Source: Serilophus lunatus (lineage: Eukaryota; Chordata; Aves; Passeriformes; Eurylaimidae). Taken from it: a DNA stretch of 64,000 nt. Below, piece by piece: positions 25,379-38,985 of the stretch. The notes beneath the pieces were generated by a model that saw only the letters and a program-made list of their open reading frames with translations, did no database searches and was not told the origin of the DNA. Where the stretch lies: contig VXBA01002873.1 of the NCBI GenBank assembly GCA_013399895.1, positions 1,970,515 through 2,034,514 of the forward strand, in the 5' to 3' direction. The first letter of the stretch is position 1. Every line of letters starts with the position of its first letter. The translations under genes were made by a program, and so were the position numbers.

Positions 25379-25899
25379 ATTTTGGTCTGAAACTCTGCTC
25401 ATATTTACTCCCTGGAGCACTAAACCACAGTAAGAAGTAAACTACTCTTACACCCAGCAGCTGATATAAAGCCCTGGTATGAAACATGTTGCTTACATTA
25501 AATAGTATTTTTGAAAAGTGTAGGCGGATATACTTGATGTTCTGAAGAGGTTCAATACGTTGTTGAGTTGAATGCATTTTCATTTCCACTTCTGGATGTG
25601 CTTATATTAAAATCTAAACTTATACCTATATAAAAGCATGCTACAGTAATATAAACACTGTTATATTGGGATTACTGTGATGCTATTTTGTCGCTTGAGT
25701 TCATTCTTAAATCTCTGCAGTAAGAGTTTTGGGATAGAGCCTTATCGTTTGGGCAGTTTGGGGCCTTTTTTGGGAGTGTCTGTTCTTTTTAAGGGTGTTT
25801 TGTCAACAGGTCCAGAGAAATACTGGCTGTTTGTATACTGCAAACCAGGTGGTGCCACTGAATGCTCCCCAGCACTGGTGCTTTGGGCACATTTCACTT
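25379..25899. other. Non-coding tract, no gene seen
   Basis: AT-rich DNA between the 37-bp duplication and the CpG cluster. No supported feature. Confidence 0.55.
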
Positions 25900-26420
25900 A
25901 TTAACCGAGGAGTACCAGCCATGCTGTCAACACCCGGCCCCGTTCACCCGGAGCTCCTGCGTCCTGTTAGGCAGTAGCCCCTTTCGCAGGTGGCCCTGTC
26001 TCGACATCACAGCATCTCCAATCGTTCCAGGCCTGTTTTAAGAGGGGATCTAGACAACAGCTAGAAAGCAGCTGGAAAGTGGCTGCAGGCAGCCCCCGCT
26101 CCTGCTCGGAATGGCGGTGCCACGGATCATGGAATGCCATGGATCATTGGGTACCTCGGATGCCCCAAGGCCGTAGCGCAGGATGGGTTTAGGCAACCCC
26201 AAAATCACGGTCTGCTGTGAGACTCGCAATTGTGTTTTATTATCGCTTGCTGACATCTGCTGGCAGCGGCACGAACTATTTCGGAGGGACAGGAGCGTGT
26301 TACTTGGAGCAAGCTACTTGTTCCGAAGGATGTAATCAGCTTCTCACACTGCCGTGGATGAGCCGGGAAATGGGTGAGATTGCAGGAAAATTGTGGGGCC
26401 CGCCTGGCCATGCTGGGTCC
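25900..26420. promoter_or_regulatory. CpG cluster, possible small CpG island
   Basis: CpG dinucleotides are clearly enriched here (about 27 counted by eye in 500 bases) compared with flanking DNA, where they are rare. It may be a promoter, an enhancer or the remains of a GC-rich mobile element. There is no TG...CA end or target duplication that I could define, and no similarity to LTR copies A and B. Confidence 0.4.
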
Positions 26421-26600
26421 AATTTACGTTCTCTCTTTCCTATGTTTGCAGAGGAAAACTGTAATGAGCTGCCTTGTTTTGGGAGCAGTCCGTGCTCTCA
26501 CATGGTGACTGTGGCCTCTGACCATTTCACTGAAGATACAAAGAATATGAATAATATGTTCAAGTTAATGACAGAATAAAATTCCTGTTCTTCTTCAGCC
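26217..26600 (+). other. Candidate two-exon transcript end (uncertain)
   Basis: A donor-like GG|GTGAG at 26374 and an acceptor-like pyrimidine tract ending TTTGCAG at 26451 bracket 78 bases. An AATAAA lies at 26575-26580, four bases before the frame's TAA would be cleared by more sequence. An open frame of 120 codons runs through (26217-26579, non-ATG start; first in-frame ATG at 26358). Because 78 is divisible by three, it stays open with or without splicing. The predicted peptide has no known domain. A non-coding transcript driven by the CpG cluster is as likely as a small gene, and chance is not excluded. Confidence 0.2.
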
Positions 26601-26723
26601 ATGTGCTTTTAAGGGCCTTCATAAACACCAGTAAACGAAGGCTAGAGTTATTCCTGATTGTTGCTGGAGTTGTTATAGCTGTCCCCATTGTCGTGATGGG
26701 TTGACTGACACGAAGAACTGCAA

Positions 26724-26869
26724 GTCATAGAATGGTTTGAGTTGGAAGGGACATAAAAGATCACATAGTTCCAACCCACTGCCATGGGCAGGGACCCCTT
26801 GCACTAGACCAGGTTTTGCCCAGAGCCCCATCCATCCTGATCTTGAACACTCCCAGGGATAGGGCATGC
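26724..26869 (-). mobile_element. CR1 LINE 3' end, 5'-truncated
   Basis: The plus strand reads TCATAGAATGGTTTGAGTTG, then GGAAGGGACATAAAAGATCA, GTTCCAACCCACTGCCATGG, GCAGGGACCCCTTGCACTAG, ACCAGGTTTTGCCCAGAGCC and so on to AGGGATAGGGCATGC. This is the antisense of the last 145 bases of a common avian CR1 subfamily. The 3' end is at 26724, next to ATTCTATGA in the sense direction. Divergence is modest, so it is younger than the MIR and palindromic repeats here. Confidence 0.9.
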
Positions 26870-29800
26870 ACAGTAGACTCTAAGCCACATTATGAGAAAG
26901 GAACAGATGTAGGATTTCCACACAGACGTTCAGGTTATTTTTGAGCAGATCTCTTGTATTTCAAATTAGTGCTGCCTTAAAGTATTTACCTGGAAATGTT
27001 TCAAGCAGTGGCAGTCCTTAACATGCCACTTAGGAACAAAGCTGTTTACGGTCTAAGGGAATAGAAGTAAGCAGGCATTACTTTTAATGTGCACCTTGTG
27101 TCCAAGTCCTCAGAGCACTTCATAGCACTGTATGCTTTTATTATGCACTGGAAATCACATGGACACTGCTGGCGGCATTCTATGGCCTTCCATTAACTTG
27201 GCATAAGTGCAATTTTCGTGGCTCATGCTGTAAGCTGGCCTGGAATTAAGAGCTGCATTTAAAAAATTAATCAAAACCAAAACTGTATCGGGTTAAAAAA
27301 AATAAATTGATGCTGGAGAAAATACTCATTGGGAATCAAGTGTCCCTTTTACCTTACTGTGGTCTTTTTCACTGAGCTGGAAAAAGATAAAATTAATCAC
27401 CTTGATGTACACTAATACACAGATGGTAATTGTGTCTTTTACTGTATCTTAAATGCTGGAACTGATTAGCCTTTATCAATCCTTTCAGCACTTTGAGAGG
27501 ACAAGACACCTAGTAAAGTACTCTTCTCTGACAGAAGTGATGAAAGGAGAAACTGTTTAAAAGAATTAGGAAGGTATTTTTTACTTTACAGTGTAAAATG
27601 AACAGTTAGCTTACCAGCCATGAAAGCCGGTAAAAGCAACCTGAGTTTACTAGCTATCTGCCATACATAAGCTTGTGTTTGGGTACTGAAAATTTTCTTT
27701 GTTTTTAATGTGTTGATGTACAGCTAAAAATAGCTCTGTCTCAGAGTTTATCTACTGCCAAGAAAATAGAAGTCAGCATTGTAACTCACTAAAGAAAAAA
27801 TCCAAAGGTCTGCACCAAAGAGAGGTGTGGCCAAAATGTTCCCTGAATAACAGACAGTGTGGATTTATATATAAGCACTTCTGGTCATTGCTATCAGAAA
27901 TGATACACTGTGTAGGATTCACTCATCCAAGCCAAATGACAAACACAAAGAAGTCACATGAGTTGTGCAAAGGAAGCTTTCAGTGTTCTCAGTGCTCAGG
28001 GAGTCATCTTTTCAGCAGGCATGTCTGAATTGCATTCCCAGAAAGAATACACTAAAGAAATAGCTCTCAGCAGCTTCTGATTTGCAACCCTTGAAAATGT
28101 TTCTATTGAATGTTTAGATGCTTGCAAAAGAAAATGCAACTATTTGCAATATACTCGATTTTCTTAGGCATTCCATAGAAATATGTCACAGATCTCCTAA
28201 GGTTTATAGCTCATGTGTTAGAAACTCTGGCATTGAAGGCCAAGTATCAGTAAAAAGAATTAAATCTTTCTTATATGAGGAGCATACAGATAATTCAGAG
28301 TTGAAATTCCTGTTTTCATGAAGAAATGTTGTAGGAATGCGTTCAAAACGCTATCTTAACTGCTTAAATAAGTATGAAATCAAGGAGAAGTGATTCATAA
28401 TTAAGGGAAGGAATATGCTTCCTTTTGACACTTAACTGAGAGATGGTACACATGTATTGGACCAGGTAGATGTGCAGACAGCATATATACATGTCAGGGA
28501 GAAGTCATAACACTGTATGCCACAGCTGAGGTCTCTCTGAAAGTTAGTAATCCCAGAAATCCTTTGGGCCTGTGGTGATTGTGCCAAATGGGCTGACTCA
28601 GAGTTGCCCTTGCATGCCAAATTTTAGGGGTTTTTTCCCAACTGACAGAGAATTGAGAAGAGCTAGCACCATGCAGATCTTTTGGCAGTGATGGTGAAGA
28701 GATGCAGGTTCCTTGGTTTCTGCTAAAATTCAGGCTATTAAGATTTCTGCTAGCACAAACCATGAAAGGTAAAATGCCAAGTACTAATCCAGAATTTTAA
28801 GACATAATTCAGGGATTTCTGTATCAAATGGTCACTGCATAATGAGAATTGCGGTTTTATTGTGCTCCAAAACAATTGTACAATTGTGTGTTTTATTTTC
28901 CACATCAGATAACTATACTGTTTGCAAAATCACTGCTATAATGCAAAATGGGGACTTCACTTTCACTAAAATAATCCAGAAATACACGATTGAAACTCCC
29001 AAAGCAACTTTACCCTGCCATGTTACAGCTATATACCTACTGCTAGATTTGCAAATGACCCATTTCTAGCAGGGTAGAGCACAGAGTGGAAATGATGCAG
29101 ATTCTGACATCTGCAATGTTTTGTATCACAATCAACAATGCTGATGTTGGGTTATGTTTCCCCATTCACTTCTGTTTCTCAGTAGAATTTGCTTTAAAAG
29201 TCGAAGTTCAGTGAAAAGTAAAAATAAATGGTGAAGAGACTGCTGAGGGAAGTTGACCCATTGTTTCTGTTACAAAAAGGATTTGTCATGGGTTTTTTGG
29301 CCTTGGTTGTCTTTCTTTTCAGGGAACTAACTATCTGGATAACACAGGAAAAAGCTTCTATTGCAAGAACTGACGTTGTTGCACATTACTTTAAATGCAG
29401 AGAACACATGCAGAAAGCCCATTTCTCGACCTGCTATCCATTTACAATCCATTATCCATTCTTCTAGTACTGTTACATACTCTCAGTATCTTTCTTGATC
29501 ACTTCCCATACTTTAAGCTCAAATGCTTCCCAGGAGTGTTTCTCGCAGCTCAGTGTCACAGTAACCCTCTCTCAGGCAGTGTTTTGACTGTGATGAGGAA
29601 GAGGAACCCCACAGGCAAGTCAAGAGTTAATGCCCCCCCTCAGACCAGCTAGGGGACCTACAGCTGCTCTGAGCTGCCAAGCAATTAGGCTTGTCAACAT
29701 CCCTCAAATAAACTCCAGCAGTATTATCAAACCCCATTGTTACCTGATCCCCCAGAGGCTGGGGAGGCTGTTATACCAGGACTGCAAACTCCAAAAAGCC

Positions 29801-32800
29801 ATGTCTGTTTTCGCTTTTTTTAATTCTGAATGACCCATCCTTTACTTTACTGGTTGGAACTGAGTCTCAAGAAAGACGTATCTTTTGGGAAAAGACTAAA
29901 TCTCTACTGTAATGACAATCTGGTGAGGAATCATAGTGTATTTTACCCAGGAACCATATATGGAGCTGGCTTTCTTGTGGTTTTGCCTCAAAGCAACAGC
30001 CTGCTTTAGTGGACTACCTTAAAACTAATGGTATGCAAGCTGCCATCTTAAGGAGAAAAATATTGCCAGAAAAGAGTATTTATTGTTCCATCTAGGGTTG
30101 CTACCTTGGAAATACAAAACCCAAGTCACTTCAGACAAAGGGCTGCTGTGCAGGCACAGATCAGTCTATGTGTGGGCCAAACTGGGCAGTGTGATTGGGA
30201 AGCAGGCAGATAAAAACCTTACCTGAAGCCAAGGACGTGTTTGGGAGACTGAGTTCCAGGTTCAGTAGTGGCACAATAAGCCCATGTATTTACAGACATG
30301 CAAAGATGGCAAACCCACAGTTTTTCCTTGAATACATTATTGTTAGCTTTTATTTTTGTAAGGAAATGCCGAAAATTTTATCTGAATTAAGCAACACAGT
30401 TTTGTCCATCTGAGTCTACAATCAACTAAAACAAGTGCCTTAAACTGATGTTACGGTTATCCCACTTATTTTGCATTTTATAGCCTGTTGCTCTGGGATG
30501 ACAGCAACTAGCACCAGTGGGACAGGGAGGTGGAACTACCATGCCACCACAGAATTGTTGGAATGGATAAAGGGCAGTGATGTAGCAAGGACTTAGGAAA
30601 AGGCACAGCAGTACCAGACATCCTTCAGAGACAGATAGTATCCAGGGACAAAGACTAGCAAGCTCTGCATCTGGATGAGTGCCAGGCATCTCTTCCAGAA
30701 AGAGACTACAATTATGAGCGTTTCAGGGGAAATATTTTTGGGTTTTAGTAAAGCATAGTGTGTTTTGCATAAAATGTTTGGTGTCATTTTTAAGAGCAAG
30801 TAACTAATTCTTTTTAGAAGGCTGAACATTTGCATGCAACTATACACAAGCTGCCATCCACATGAAAAAGGTTTTCAGCTTCTGGAGTTTATTTTTATTC
30901 AAAATCCAGAATTTCTATGTAAATCTTCATTTGAGTTCAAGAGCATAAGATTTTTATTGGCTGCAGGCGAAATATAAAGTGAGATGAAAAATGCCTGATA
31001 CAAAGGAAAGATGATCTTACAAGATGGAAAACACTCAGGATACAAAACTATTCTCTTTCAATCCACATATAATGTGCTATGCATTCAGATGGACAAGCCT
31101 TACATTAGCATGAACACTGCTAGCCCTTTTACATGGGTATGGAGAAGCTGACCCTTTAATATCAGAGCCTTGATTTATTCACTTTCATTGTACCAGGATG
31201 ACTCTCAGTGCTCAAATATGCTTTTTTCCACGTATGAGAAATGATATTGTATTAAGGCCAATACTGAACTGCAAACTGATTACCTTTCCCTACCCAAACC
31301 AGTTTGTGTTATTTGTAAATCTAACAATAACAAAGATTCAAAGGTCTATTACTCAGCGTCTCTTGATTTCCCTGTTTTATTTTGTGCCCCTTATCAATAC
31401 TTCTCAGAGCTCAGGGCTGAAGCAACATAATGGGAGCCTGGAGACATTGTCTGCATCTCAACTAGGGTCTTGGCATTTGGTAACAACACCAGGTTGTCTT
31501 TTTTTTTTTTTCTTTTCAGAGCAAAACAGCTGGTGAGTATTTGAGTGAGTGGCAGAGAACTTGTAGTAGAACTGGCCACGAGTCCTGCTGCAGAAGCAGT
31601 TACAAGACACTAGCACTGAGCAGAGAGGGATGACAGATAAATAAGACAAAATGAAAAATATGCTTCTTTTCTGTTGGCCAGAAGTTACTGATTTTTCAAA
31701 AGGCTTGAGGTCTTTTCAGATGCTTTCTTCCACATTAAGTACATCTTGCATGACTGAACAATGTCTTCCCCTTAACCTGCAGACTTCTTTCATTTAAGTT
31801 TTCTGAAACACCTTGCTATTATAGTGATAGAAGTGAGAGATTATTTAATGATTAATTCACTGACATGTCAATAATGTTTATCTGATCACTTTGGATGGTG
31901 AAGAGGGACTGTAAGAGCTTCAGGGAAAAGCCCTGTTTGTTTCTAATCCCTCAAGAGGTATCATTTCTGAAAAAAGGAGTCTCTGTAGATGAGATTTTTT
32001 TTACTGGGCTTGGCAGATACATATTCGTAAATGTGCACATCAAATGCACATTAATACATTATTCACTCAGTCATTCAGATAAAATGACACATTTACTTAA
32101 TCCTAAAAGACATTATAGTCCAGATTGACAGTACCAATATTAATGGGAGACTGAAAAAATTGAGTATTTGCTTTTCTTACTGTACTTTATACACTACTCT
32201 AAAGTATTAACTCCTGGCTTTGTTATTCACAAAACTTATTCATGAATTACATAACAAACTGTTCATGCTGCAGCAAGTAGACATATCAGATAAATGCAGA
32301 TTCTGACTTCAGAAAAGTAAAATACAGGTAGAACTCCCAAGCCTGAAACATTGACTCTGAAGTCCATGCACATGCACATCTACATACAATCCCTAAATAT
32401 TTAAATTTCTAAATATGTCACCATTAAGTTTTATAAATAGCATGGGAAGCCCAACTTGAAAAAAATCAATTTCAGTCTTTATGATACAAAGAACAATAAC
32501 TAAGAAAACTCCAGTGTTTAAAAAAAAATTAAAAAAATTGTATGATACCAAATGACAGTTTCCCCTGTTTGCTATCAATAGGCTTTTTTTTTTTTTTTTT
32601 TTAATTATTCACTTTGTCTACCACTACACTGGGATAGTATTTAAAACAATGTGAATCTGGAAAAGCTCAGAAAAAGAGTGCAGCAGCTCCAGGTGAATGC
32701 TAGCTAACATTACCGACTGCCCAGTCAAGCCTCAACAGCTCCCCAGCACTGAACATTCCAAAGCAATTCTGGGATGCATAAATTTCCCTGTAACAGACAA

Positions 32801-35624
32801 CATATTCCAAAGCATGTGCAAAACTACCTGCCCACACATTCATCAAAGTGCACAGTGAACTTTCATAAATCTCCTGTTACTTTTCCTCAGCTCTTTTTTT
32901 CTTGGCTGGTAAGAGTTGCAGAGGATTTTTTTTTTCCTTTTAACATTTCAATATTTGATATTACACCAAGGCAGGGTGCTGCCCTACATATGAGGTTAGT
33001 TTATGCAATAAACTATAGAGTAAAAAAATGACACAATAAAAAAGAAAAAGAGTTTTCTAATGTCTGATCTGAAAAAGAAAATGCGAATAGCACATACTCG
33101 ATCGCAATTTTTATTAGGCAATTAGCTGATTGCTTTTGTGAAGTAGTGACAAATTTGAGATACCTGCAGTCAGCTGATGCATGTAGAGATTTGGATCCTC
33201 ACCCATTTCAAGTACAAAGGCTTTGAAATTTCCCATGGTTCAACTTAAAAAACCCACACATGATAAACAACTGTTCTGTCTCAATCATTTATTCCTCAAA
33301 CACCATTGTCAAGGGGTAGCAAAGCATTGCTGAGGAAAGGTCTATGTAAGAATATTGCTAGATGGATTTGTGAAGAAATGGATAATTAAGTAATTACCAA
33401 TTAAAATACAATCTGTAAATCTAGTAACAGCAAAAATAAATTCTTAAGATAAAAATTAGTCTTGCATTTGAAATTTTTCACTTCTAATAAAAAAACTAGT
33501 ATATTTTAATATCAAATCTTAGTTTATGCTTTATCTTTTCATCTCTGTTAAAAGCGGTATGTCAGTTGACATGCCTTCACATATACAGTCACGTAACCCT
33601 GCAAAAAAATGGGACTTTATTTCTACACAAAAACCTATAGGAATCTGTGCTTTTCAAAAAGGCAAGTCTGCAAGAGAAAGAAACTGCTAATACAGAAGAA
33701 AATGAGACACAAACTATCCTCAGCAAACATCACTGGTAAAGCTTCATTAGTATGTATTTTCACATAATTCAATTAGCCAAAATACATACAAATGCTGGTA
33801 GTGCTGTTCCCTGCTCAGGGAGCGTTAGTGAAGCTTTAAACAGATCTGAAACAAAATTGCATAAATGGCATGTAAAGCCCTGTGCATACAAAGATACCTT
33901 CAGGGTTCTAATAAATTCATGAAACTTTTTAAAGTATGATTTCCTAGCAGGCAATCACTTTTAATTAACAGGATCACCTACAGCAACACATGTCCTTCAA
34001 AAACTTACATTATTTTTTCTTTTTGAATTTCAAAGTTTCTGTAGTAAAAGTTGAATAGCTGAGTAGCTTAACCTCAAAAGGATTGCAGGCTTTTATGACA
34101 GTTATAAACCACTGTGGTGCCTTCTTTATAAGAAGAAAAGATTCTTAACACAACAGAGAAAGAAGGAAATCTCTTTTTAGTCATAGCTAGAAGCAAGCAT
34201 TTCCTCCAAAGGTCAGAAAACTTTTCCTCAGTTAAAGAATATTTTTAAGGACATTGCAGGCTACTTGCACAAGTAATCTCTGGTAATTTGCTGTATGAAT
34301 TAAACATATAATTTCCAATATTTATTATTTTATATATTTTGGCATTTTATATCCCTGAGCTCTCAGTATGCAGTTTTAGTAAACCCAGAGATGAACTGGT
34401 GAAACTGGCCTCCATAATGAGCTTTACACTATAGAGAGCAATGGGAAACTCATCTCTTTATTAACAAAATGGTACTATTTAACTGAGAACATTTTTTAGG
34501 GCTTCATTTTTGAGGTGGTGCTTGCCACCTGCTTGGAAACACATTTCCATGTTCCAAAGCTGGCTGATCTTCCATCCAGATTTAAAGTGACAAAATATTC
34601 CATATTTTGAGTTTGAAAGAAAATAACAGGAAAAACAGAGTAAAAATGTTGATGGGTTTTAAAGGTCCAATCCCCTCCCCAGCCCTCATTTGCATAAATC
34701 AAGACAATGATATTGATACCTGAGAAACCTCAGCAGTATTTTCATAAATGAATTTAGGAAGAAGGACAAAAGTGTATGTTGTGTCTGGTTTGGTCCAGGG
34801 AGTTTTACAAGCTGCAATGTCTTGTATGCTATGTGTCCTTTAACAGAGACAATGGTAAATATATTTTCTTTCCTTGATTTTGAAGCTTTCTTCTGGGTGA
34901 TCATCCATTTAGAACACAAGGAAAGTTGTAGAGGTTGAATTTATGTATCTTAGCAGAACAGTCAGCCTCATGTCAGATGCATGATGTCTTGTGTGAAAGC
35001 ATTGGCACATTTTTCTTAGATGCATTTTCTGACTCGGAGAAGAACAGATATGGTAAAACTCTGGGACTGGAGAGGGGAACAATCACCCTTGCAGCATTTG
35101 AAAGTCTTACTCAAGAATTAGTTCTAAGGCACAGATGGGCTTCTAAGAGGACCAAAAGAGTAAAAAGCCTGCTTATGGATCAAACAGCCTTTCTGGCTAA
35201 AAGGAGCAAGGCGCTTACCGTGCACCTGTATTTGAAATGAATATGTAAGGACAAAGTCCTGCGCCACATAGTACTGGTCGTGCTATAAATGATTGTGCCA
35301 TGCACATACTACGGTGCTCATAATGCTAGGCATCATTCAAAGAATGTGCACCCTATGCTCACACACAGAGGTGTCTCTGCCATGGTGTGAATGCCCTTCC
35401 ATAGCACACCAGCCAGGGGCAGGTTCAGCACATCCTTCTGACTTGGCACAGTGCCTTCCACAGTCTGCAATGGGGTGTTTCAGCTCTCTACTGCTCATCT
35501 TCAAATTGTCTCTATTCAAGCAGCCTCTCTCATCACTAATTATTCCTAAACTGCCTTCCCACCTGTGGCTGTCCCATCACTTGTCTGGGGTTAGGCACAT
35601 CTGCTTTCAAGAAGAAGCTTACAG
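26870..35624. other. Non-coding tract, no gene seen
   Basis: Nearly 9 kb of AT-rich DNA. A T run is present at 31501-31513 and another of about 20 T at 32583-32602. Open frames are short, without domains or convincing splice signals. No transposon recognised. Confidence 0.55.
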
Positions 35625-35765
35625 CAGATGCTATGCCCTTGGGACTCTGGGCAAGTCTCCTCTTGGTGTGTTTGCTTCCTACCTGTTGTCATCTCTTCTG
35701 TACATTAGACTGCCTTTGGAGTAGTGGTTCACTCTTGTTTTTTATGCAGCACCCAATAAAGGGTG
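35625..35765 (+). mobile_element. Possible MIR/CORE-SINE with L2-like tail
   Basis: The stretch reads CTTGGGACTCTGGGCAAGTC then CTCCTCTTGGTGTGTTTGCT and, further on, AGACTGCCTTTGGAGTAGTG and TATGCAGCACCCAATAAAGG. This follows the MIR order (GACCTTGGGCAAGTCACTTAACCTC..., then a tail ending in GCACCTAGCACAATA-type sequence). Divergence is high. Confidence 0.45.
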
Positions 35766-37088
35766 CTTTTGTCTTGGCAGAGGCCTCCAGTTTTTACAGA
35801 AGACCAAATACAAGAAATTCACTGCTAATTACAAAGTAACATTTCTCTGTATGGGGAATGCTAATGTTTTGTTGTTTGGAAAGGCACATTACACACAAAC
35901 AGTTACTCTACTGACAGTATTTCTAATCAGTTCAATAGACTGATTTTTGCTTTATTTTTGTTGAAATTAATGAGGCCTTATGTGCATGTATGCTGTCTAT
36001 TTGTACCCCATAAAGCGTAACCCATGTCTGGTATACGATGTGTGTGTGCAATTGTGTATATAGTGTTGACATAGATTACTGTACATTTTACTGTAGCCAG
36101 CAGCTGGATTATAAAGGACAACCACTGGACAATTAAAAAGCATTCAGAAGGACACAGCCACGGTGTTATCATCAAGATATGCCAGAAAAAATTAGCATCA
36201 TGCAAAGTTAGGCAATGTTTAATTCATAGATTTGGCCTATATTTAGCCATTTTATTATTTGCAATATAATCCATTCATTTATTGAAGGTTAATGCCAAGT
36301 TTTTCTCCTGGGTATTTGGTAAATGTGTCACATGGCAGTGTGGCCCTTTTGATTTCTATCCGCTAGCTGGACTGAATTTGCTATAAAAATATATATGCTT
36401 GTGGGTAGGTGTGCACATTCAAGCCTGCCTAATGCAAGCAGAGTCAACAAAAAGAGGGCGAATTCCCTAACCTTCTGTTATCCCATTTTTCCTGGGAGAG
36501 ACCAGAGACACAGAAGAAATACTAATATTGCATTATGAAAGAACAGTTTCACTGCCTTCCTAAAGAGAATGTTGTTGATTTTGCAAAGGTACAGACAAAG
36601 GATAATGACTGAAGACAAATTGCTGTTCACTTTGGGGGGACTCCATGGAATGGTAAAGTCTCACAGGGCACCACAGGAAGAAAATCCTTTGAAAGTTATA
36701 TGAAATGTGGGAAGAGGATTGGGGAACAGAAAGGAAAGAAAAAAATCAAAATGGTTGTTTGAGTGGAGACATTAAAAGGTGAACGTCCTGAGACCATACC
36801 TGGGAAAATTATGTTTGTTCTGGTGCTGACATGATCAAAAATAGAGCTGACCTAACTGAATGGAGAATATGAATAGCCTAACCAGACTGAACAGGGTAAA
36901 TTAAACCATTCTTCTGTAGAGAAGTTGGGCTGGATTATATAGAAATTTAATATATATTTTGACAGGGTTTTGAAGGAGTGTGATTTGGAATTAGTGACAA
37001 GATTGTGAAGGAGAAGTATTTTTATATAGATCTCACTGTCTAGGGATATGGCTGGTGCCAATCATTTTGATAGCTAAGCACAAGAGAG
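35766..37088. other. Non-coding tract, no gene seen
   Basis: AT-rich DNA, no supported feature. Confidence 0.5.
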
Positions 37089-37186
37089 CCTGATTTTGAA
37101 AGATGCTGAGCATACACACACACAGATCTTGTTCACTTCACAGGGAATTATTTTTTCGTGGTCTCCAACACTTGAGAATCAGGCCT
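37089..37186. repeat. Palindromic amniote DNA-transposon relic (MITE-like)
   Basis: The left arm CCTGATTTTGAAAGATGCTG AGCAT is mirrored by the right arm CAACACTTGAGAATCAGGCC TTTGG. In between are CACTTCACAGGGAATT and a (CA)n stretch. Complementary arms around a CCCATTGACTTCAATGGG-type centre are the hallmark of a palindromic element abundant in turtles and crocodilians (arms CTGATTTTCAAAGGTGCTGAGCAC). The ends here are still complementary, so this is the best preserved of the palindromic relics in the window. Confidence 0.6.
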
Positions 37187-38896
37187 TTGGTTTCTGACCA
37201 TTAAGGAACTGCAATGTTACTGTAAATGAGGAAGGACAAATCATAAAATCTTACATATGGAGAAGAACACTCAGTCTTTTTGGAAAAAGGATGAGATGCT
37301 TTGTTCAGAAGATAAAGTTCAACATTGTAGAATTGTCTCTGTAGCTGTACAGCTTAAAAATGCAGAAAAGAAAAGGCAATCTGTAAAGCTGCAAGGCAAC
37401 GTTGGTCTGACCAAAACCCTGTATTTCTACATAGTCTGCCAGCATTAGGGAAGGTGTCAGAAGCAAAGGTTTCACTGGCATTTCAGACTTTTGACTCAGA
37501 GGAAGTCTGCATCCACCTCTTCTGTATTTCTGATTGCCACTTCTCTCTCCTCTCTGCTGGCCATGACTTCTAGCCTGTCTAATCTTACCAAGGCCAGTTA
37601 GATTCCCAGCTCCTAGTTTGTTCTTTGTGACCCTTCCTGAGGATATTGGAGAGCACTGTGTGGTAGTTGACATTACTGACAGAGTCAATGAATCTTTCAT
37701 TTAAGTTACAGCAGCAAAGGGGCTCTTCTGCACATAGTGATTCTTCTCTGTGGTCACTCCATTTCCCTGATGATACCCTTCTGCAAGGCGAAGTTTCTGC
37801 AACAGACAGTAGTGTACAGAGACAAGTGGGAGGGAGGAAAGGTTTGGAAGAAAAGTATCTACTTCCAGGTCAGGTTAGAAAATTGAGTGTGAGTTTTGGT
37901 ACACAAAATTCCGCTGTGGTCTGGTGCAAAAGTGTCAGCAAGCTAAGGAAAGCCTTCGAACAGCCTCTCTGAGTTGGAATTAATTACGCTGGTCAACTGG
38001 ACAATTTTAGAGAAAAGAGTGACTGGTATGTCCGGAACAGGCAAAGCAGTTGTTTGGTTTCCATGGAAAGAGAAAAGTGAGAGGGCTGGGACACAGGCGG
38101 TTGCTGCAGCTGGGCCAATGAGGACTGGGTGTCATCTTAACACCAGTCAAGACCTACCCGTTAAATCTGTGATTGCCAGTACCCACTGGAGCTACAAGTG
38201 CTTCCCCTTTTCTTCTCAAAACTACAAGTCAATAGCATTTATTTCTTCACACTTAGGCTTGCAATCAGCATGACTTTTATCCTTTCATGAGGGTGGAGAC
38301 ACCCATGCCTATTAGCTGTTACATGAAGTGAGTGTAGTTCTTTAATGTCAGTCTGAGAAGGCTTGAAGTGTTCCACCTCTGGTTGTCTTCTCCACTGTAA
38401 AGAAGGAGAAGGCTGAGAAGACTTTCATGGAAGCTATCACTATCAGATCATATTTAGTTCTTATTTCCGAGTAACGAAAACAATACCAACAAAGTCCTTT
38501 CTTTACAAACTGCCTGTGGCTATCCCAGAAATAGTCTATAACTATAGGTATAACTATAGGTATCATATTGCTGGATGGCAAAAGGCAGTCTGAATAGATT
38601 GCAAGAGAATGGTCAAACCACACATGCACTTATATTCCTTCACAACCAACACATAAATGTGCAAAATGGGTAAAATAAAAATCATAGATGAGCTCAAACT
38701 CACTTGTAGCTGTTTAAAATTGAAAACAATTGTGGCAACACTGTGAAGCACAGGCCAAGGACTTTCTTTTTTCTTTTCAGAAAGACTAAGTGAAGCTATC
38801 CAATCAAGGGTAACAAATACTGGGGGCCTGCCTGGAAACACTGAGAGATGTCTATGATCTCTTCTAGTGGATACTTGGAGAAGGCACAACCAGAGC
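37187..38896. other. Non-coding tract, no gene seen
   Basis: Open frames at 37305-37700, 37667-37972 and 37974-38273 lack domains and overlap on both strands. A 12-bp tandem pair (ATAACTATAGGT) lies at 38538-38561. Confidence 0.5.
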
Positions 38897-38985
38897 TATA
38901 TTCCACTCTTAGCTCTGCTATGTAGCCTTATGAAGTCACTTTGCCTCTATACTTCTCTTTCCAATTCCACTTTCTGTATATCATT
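38897..38985 (+). mobile_element. MIR/CORE-SINE fragment
   Basis: The order TTCCACTCTTAGCTCTGCTA, TGTAGCCTTATGAAGTCACT, TTGCCTCTATACTTCTCTTT, CCAATTCCACTTTCTGTATA matches the MIR sense strand (CCCGGCTCTGCCACTTACTAG, GTGTGACCTTGGGCAAGTCACTTAACCTCTCTG, CCTCAGTTTCCTCATCTGTAAA). The order and spacing of blocks are preserved over about 90 bases. Confidence 0.6.

Noticed and set aside
26049..26260. Another solo LTR in minus orientation (AATAAAACACAATTGC at about 26241)
   Set aside because: No TG...CA ends or target duplication could be defined and there is no similarity to copies A and B.
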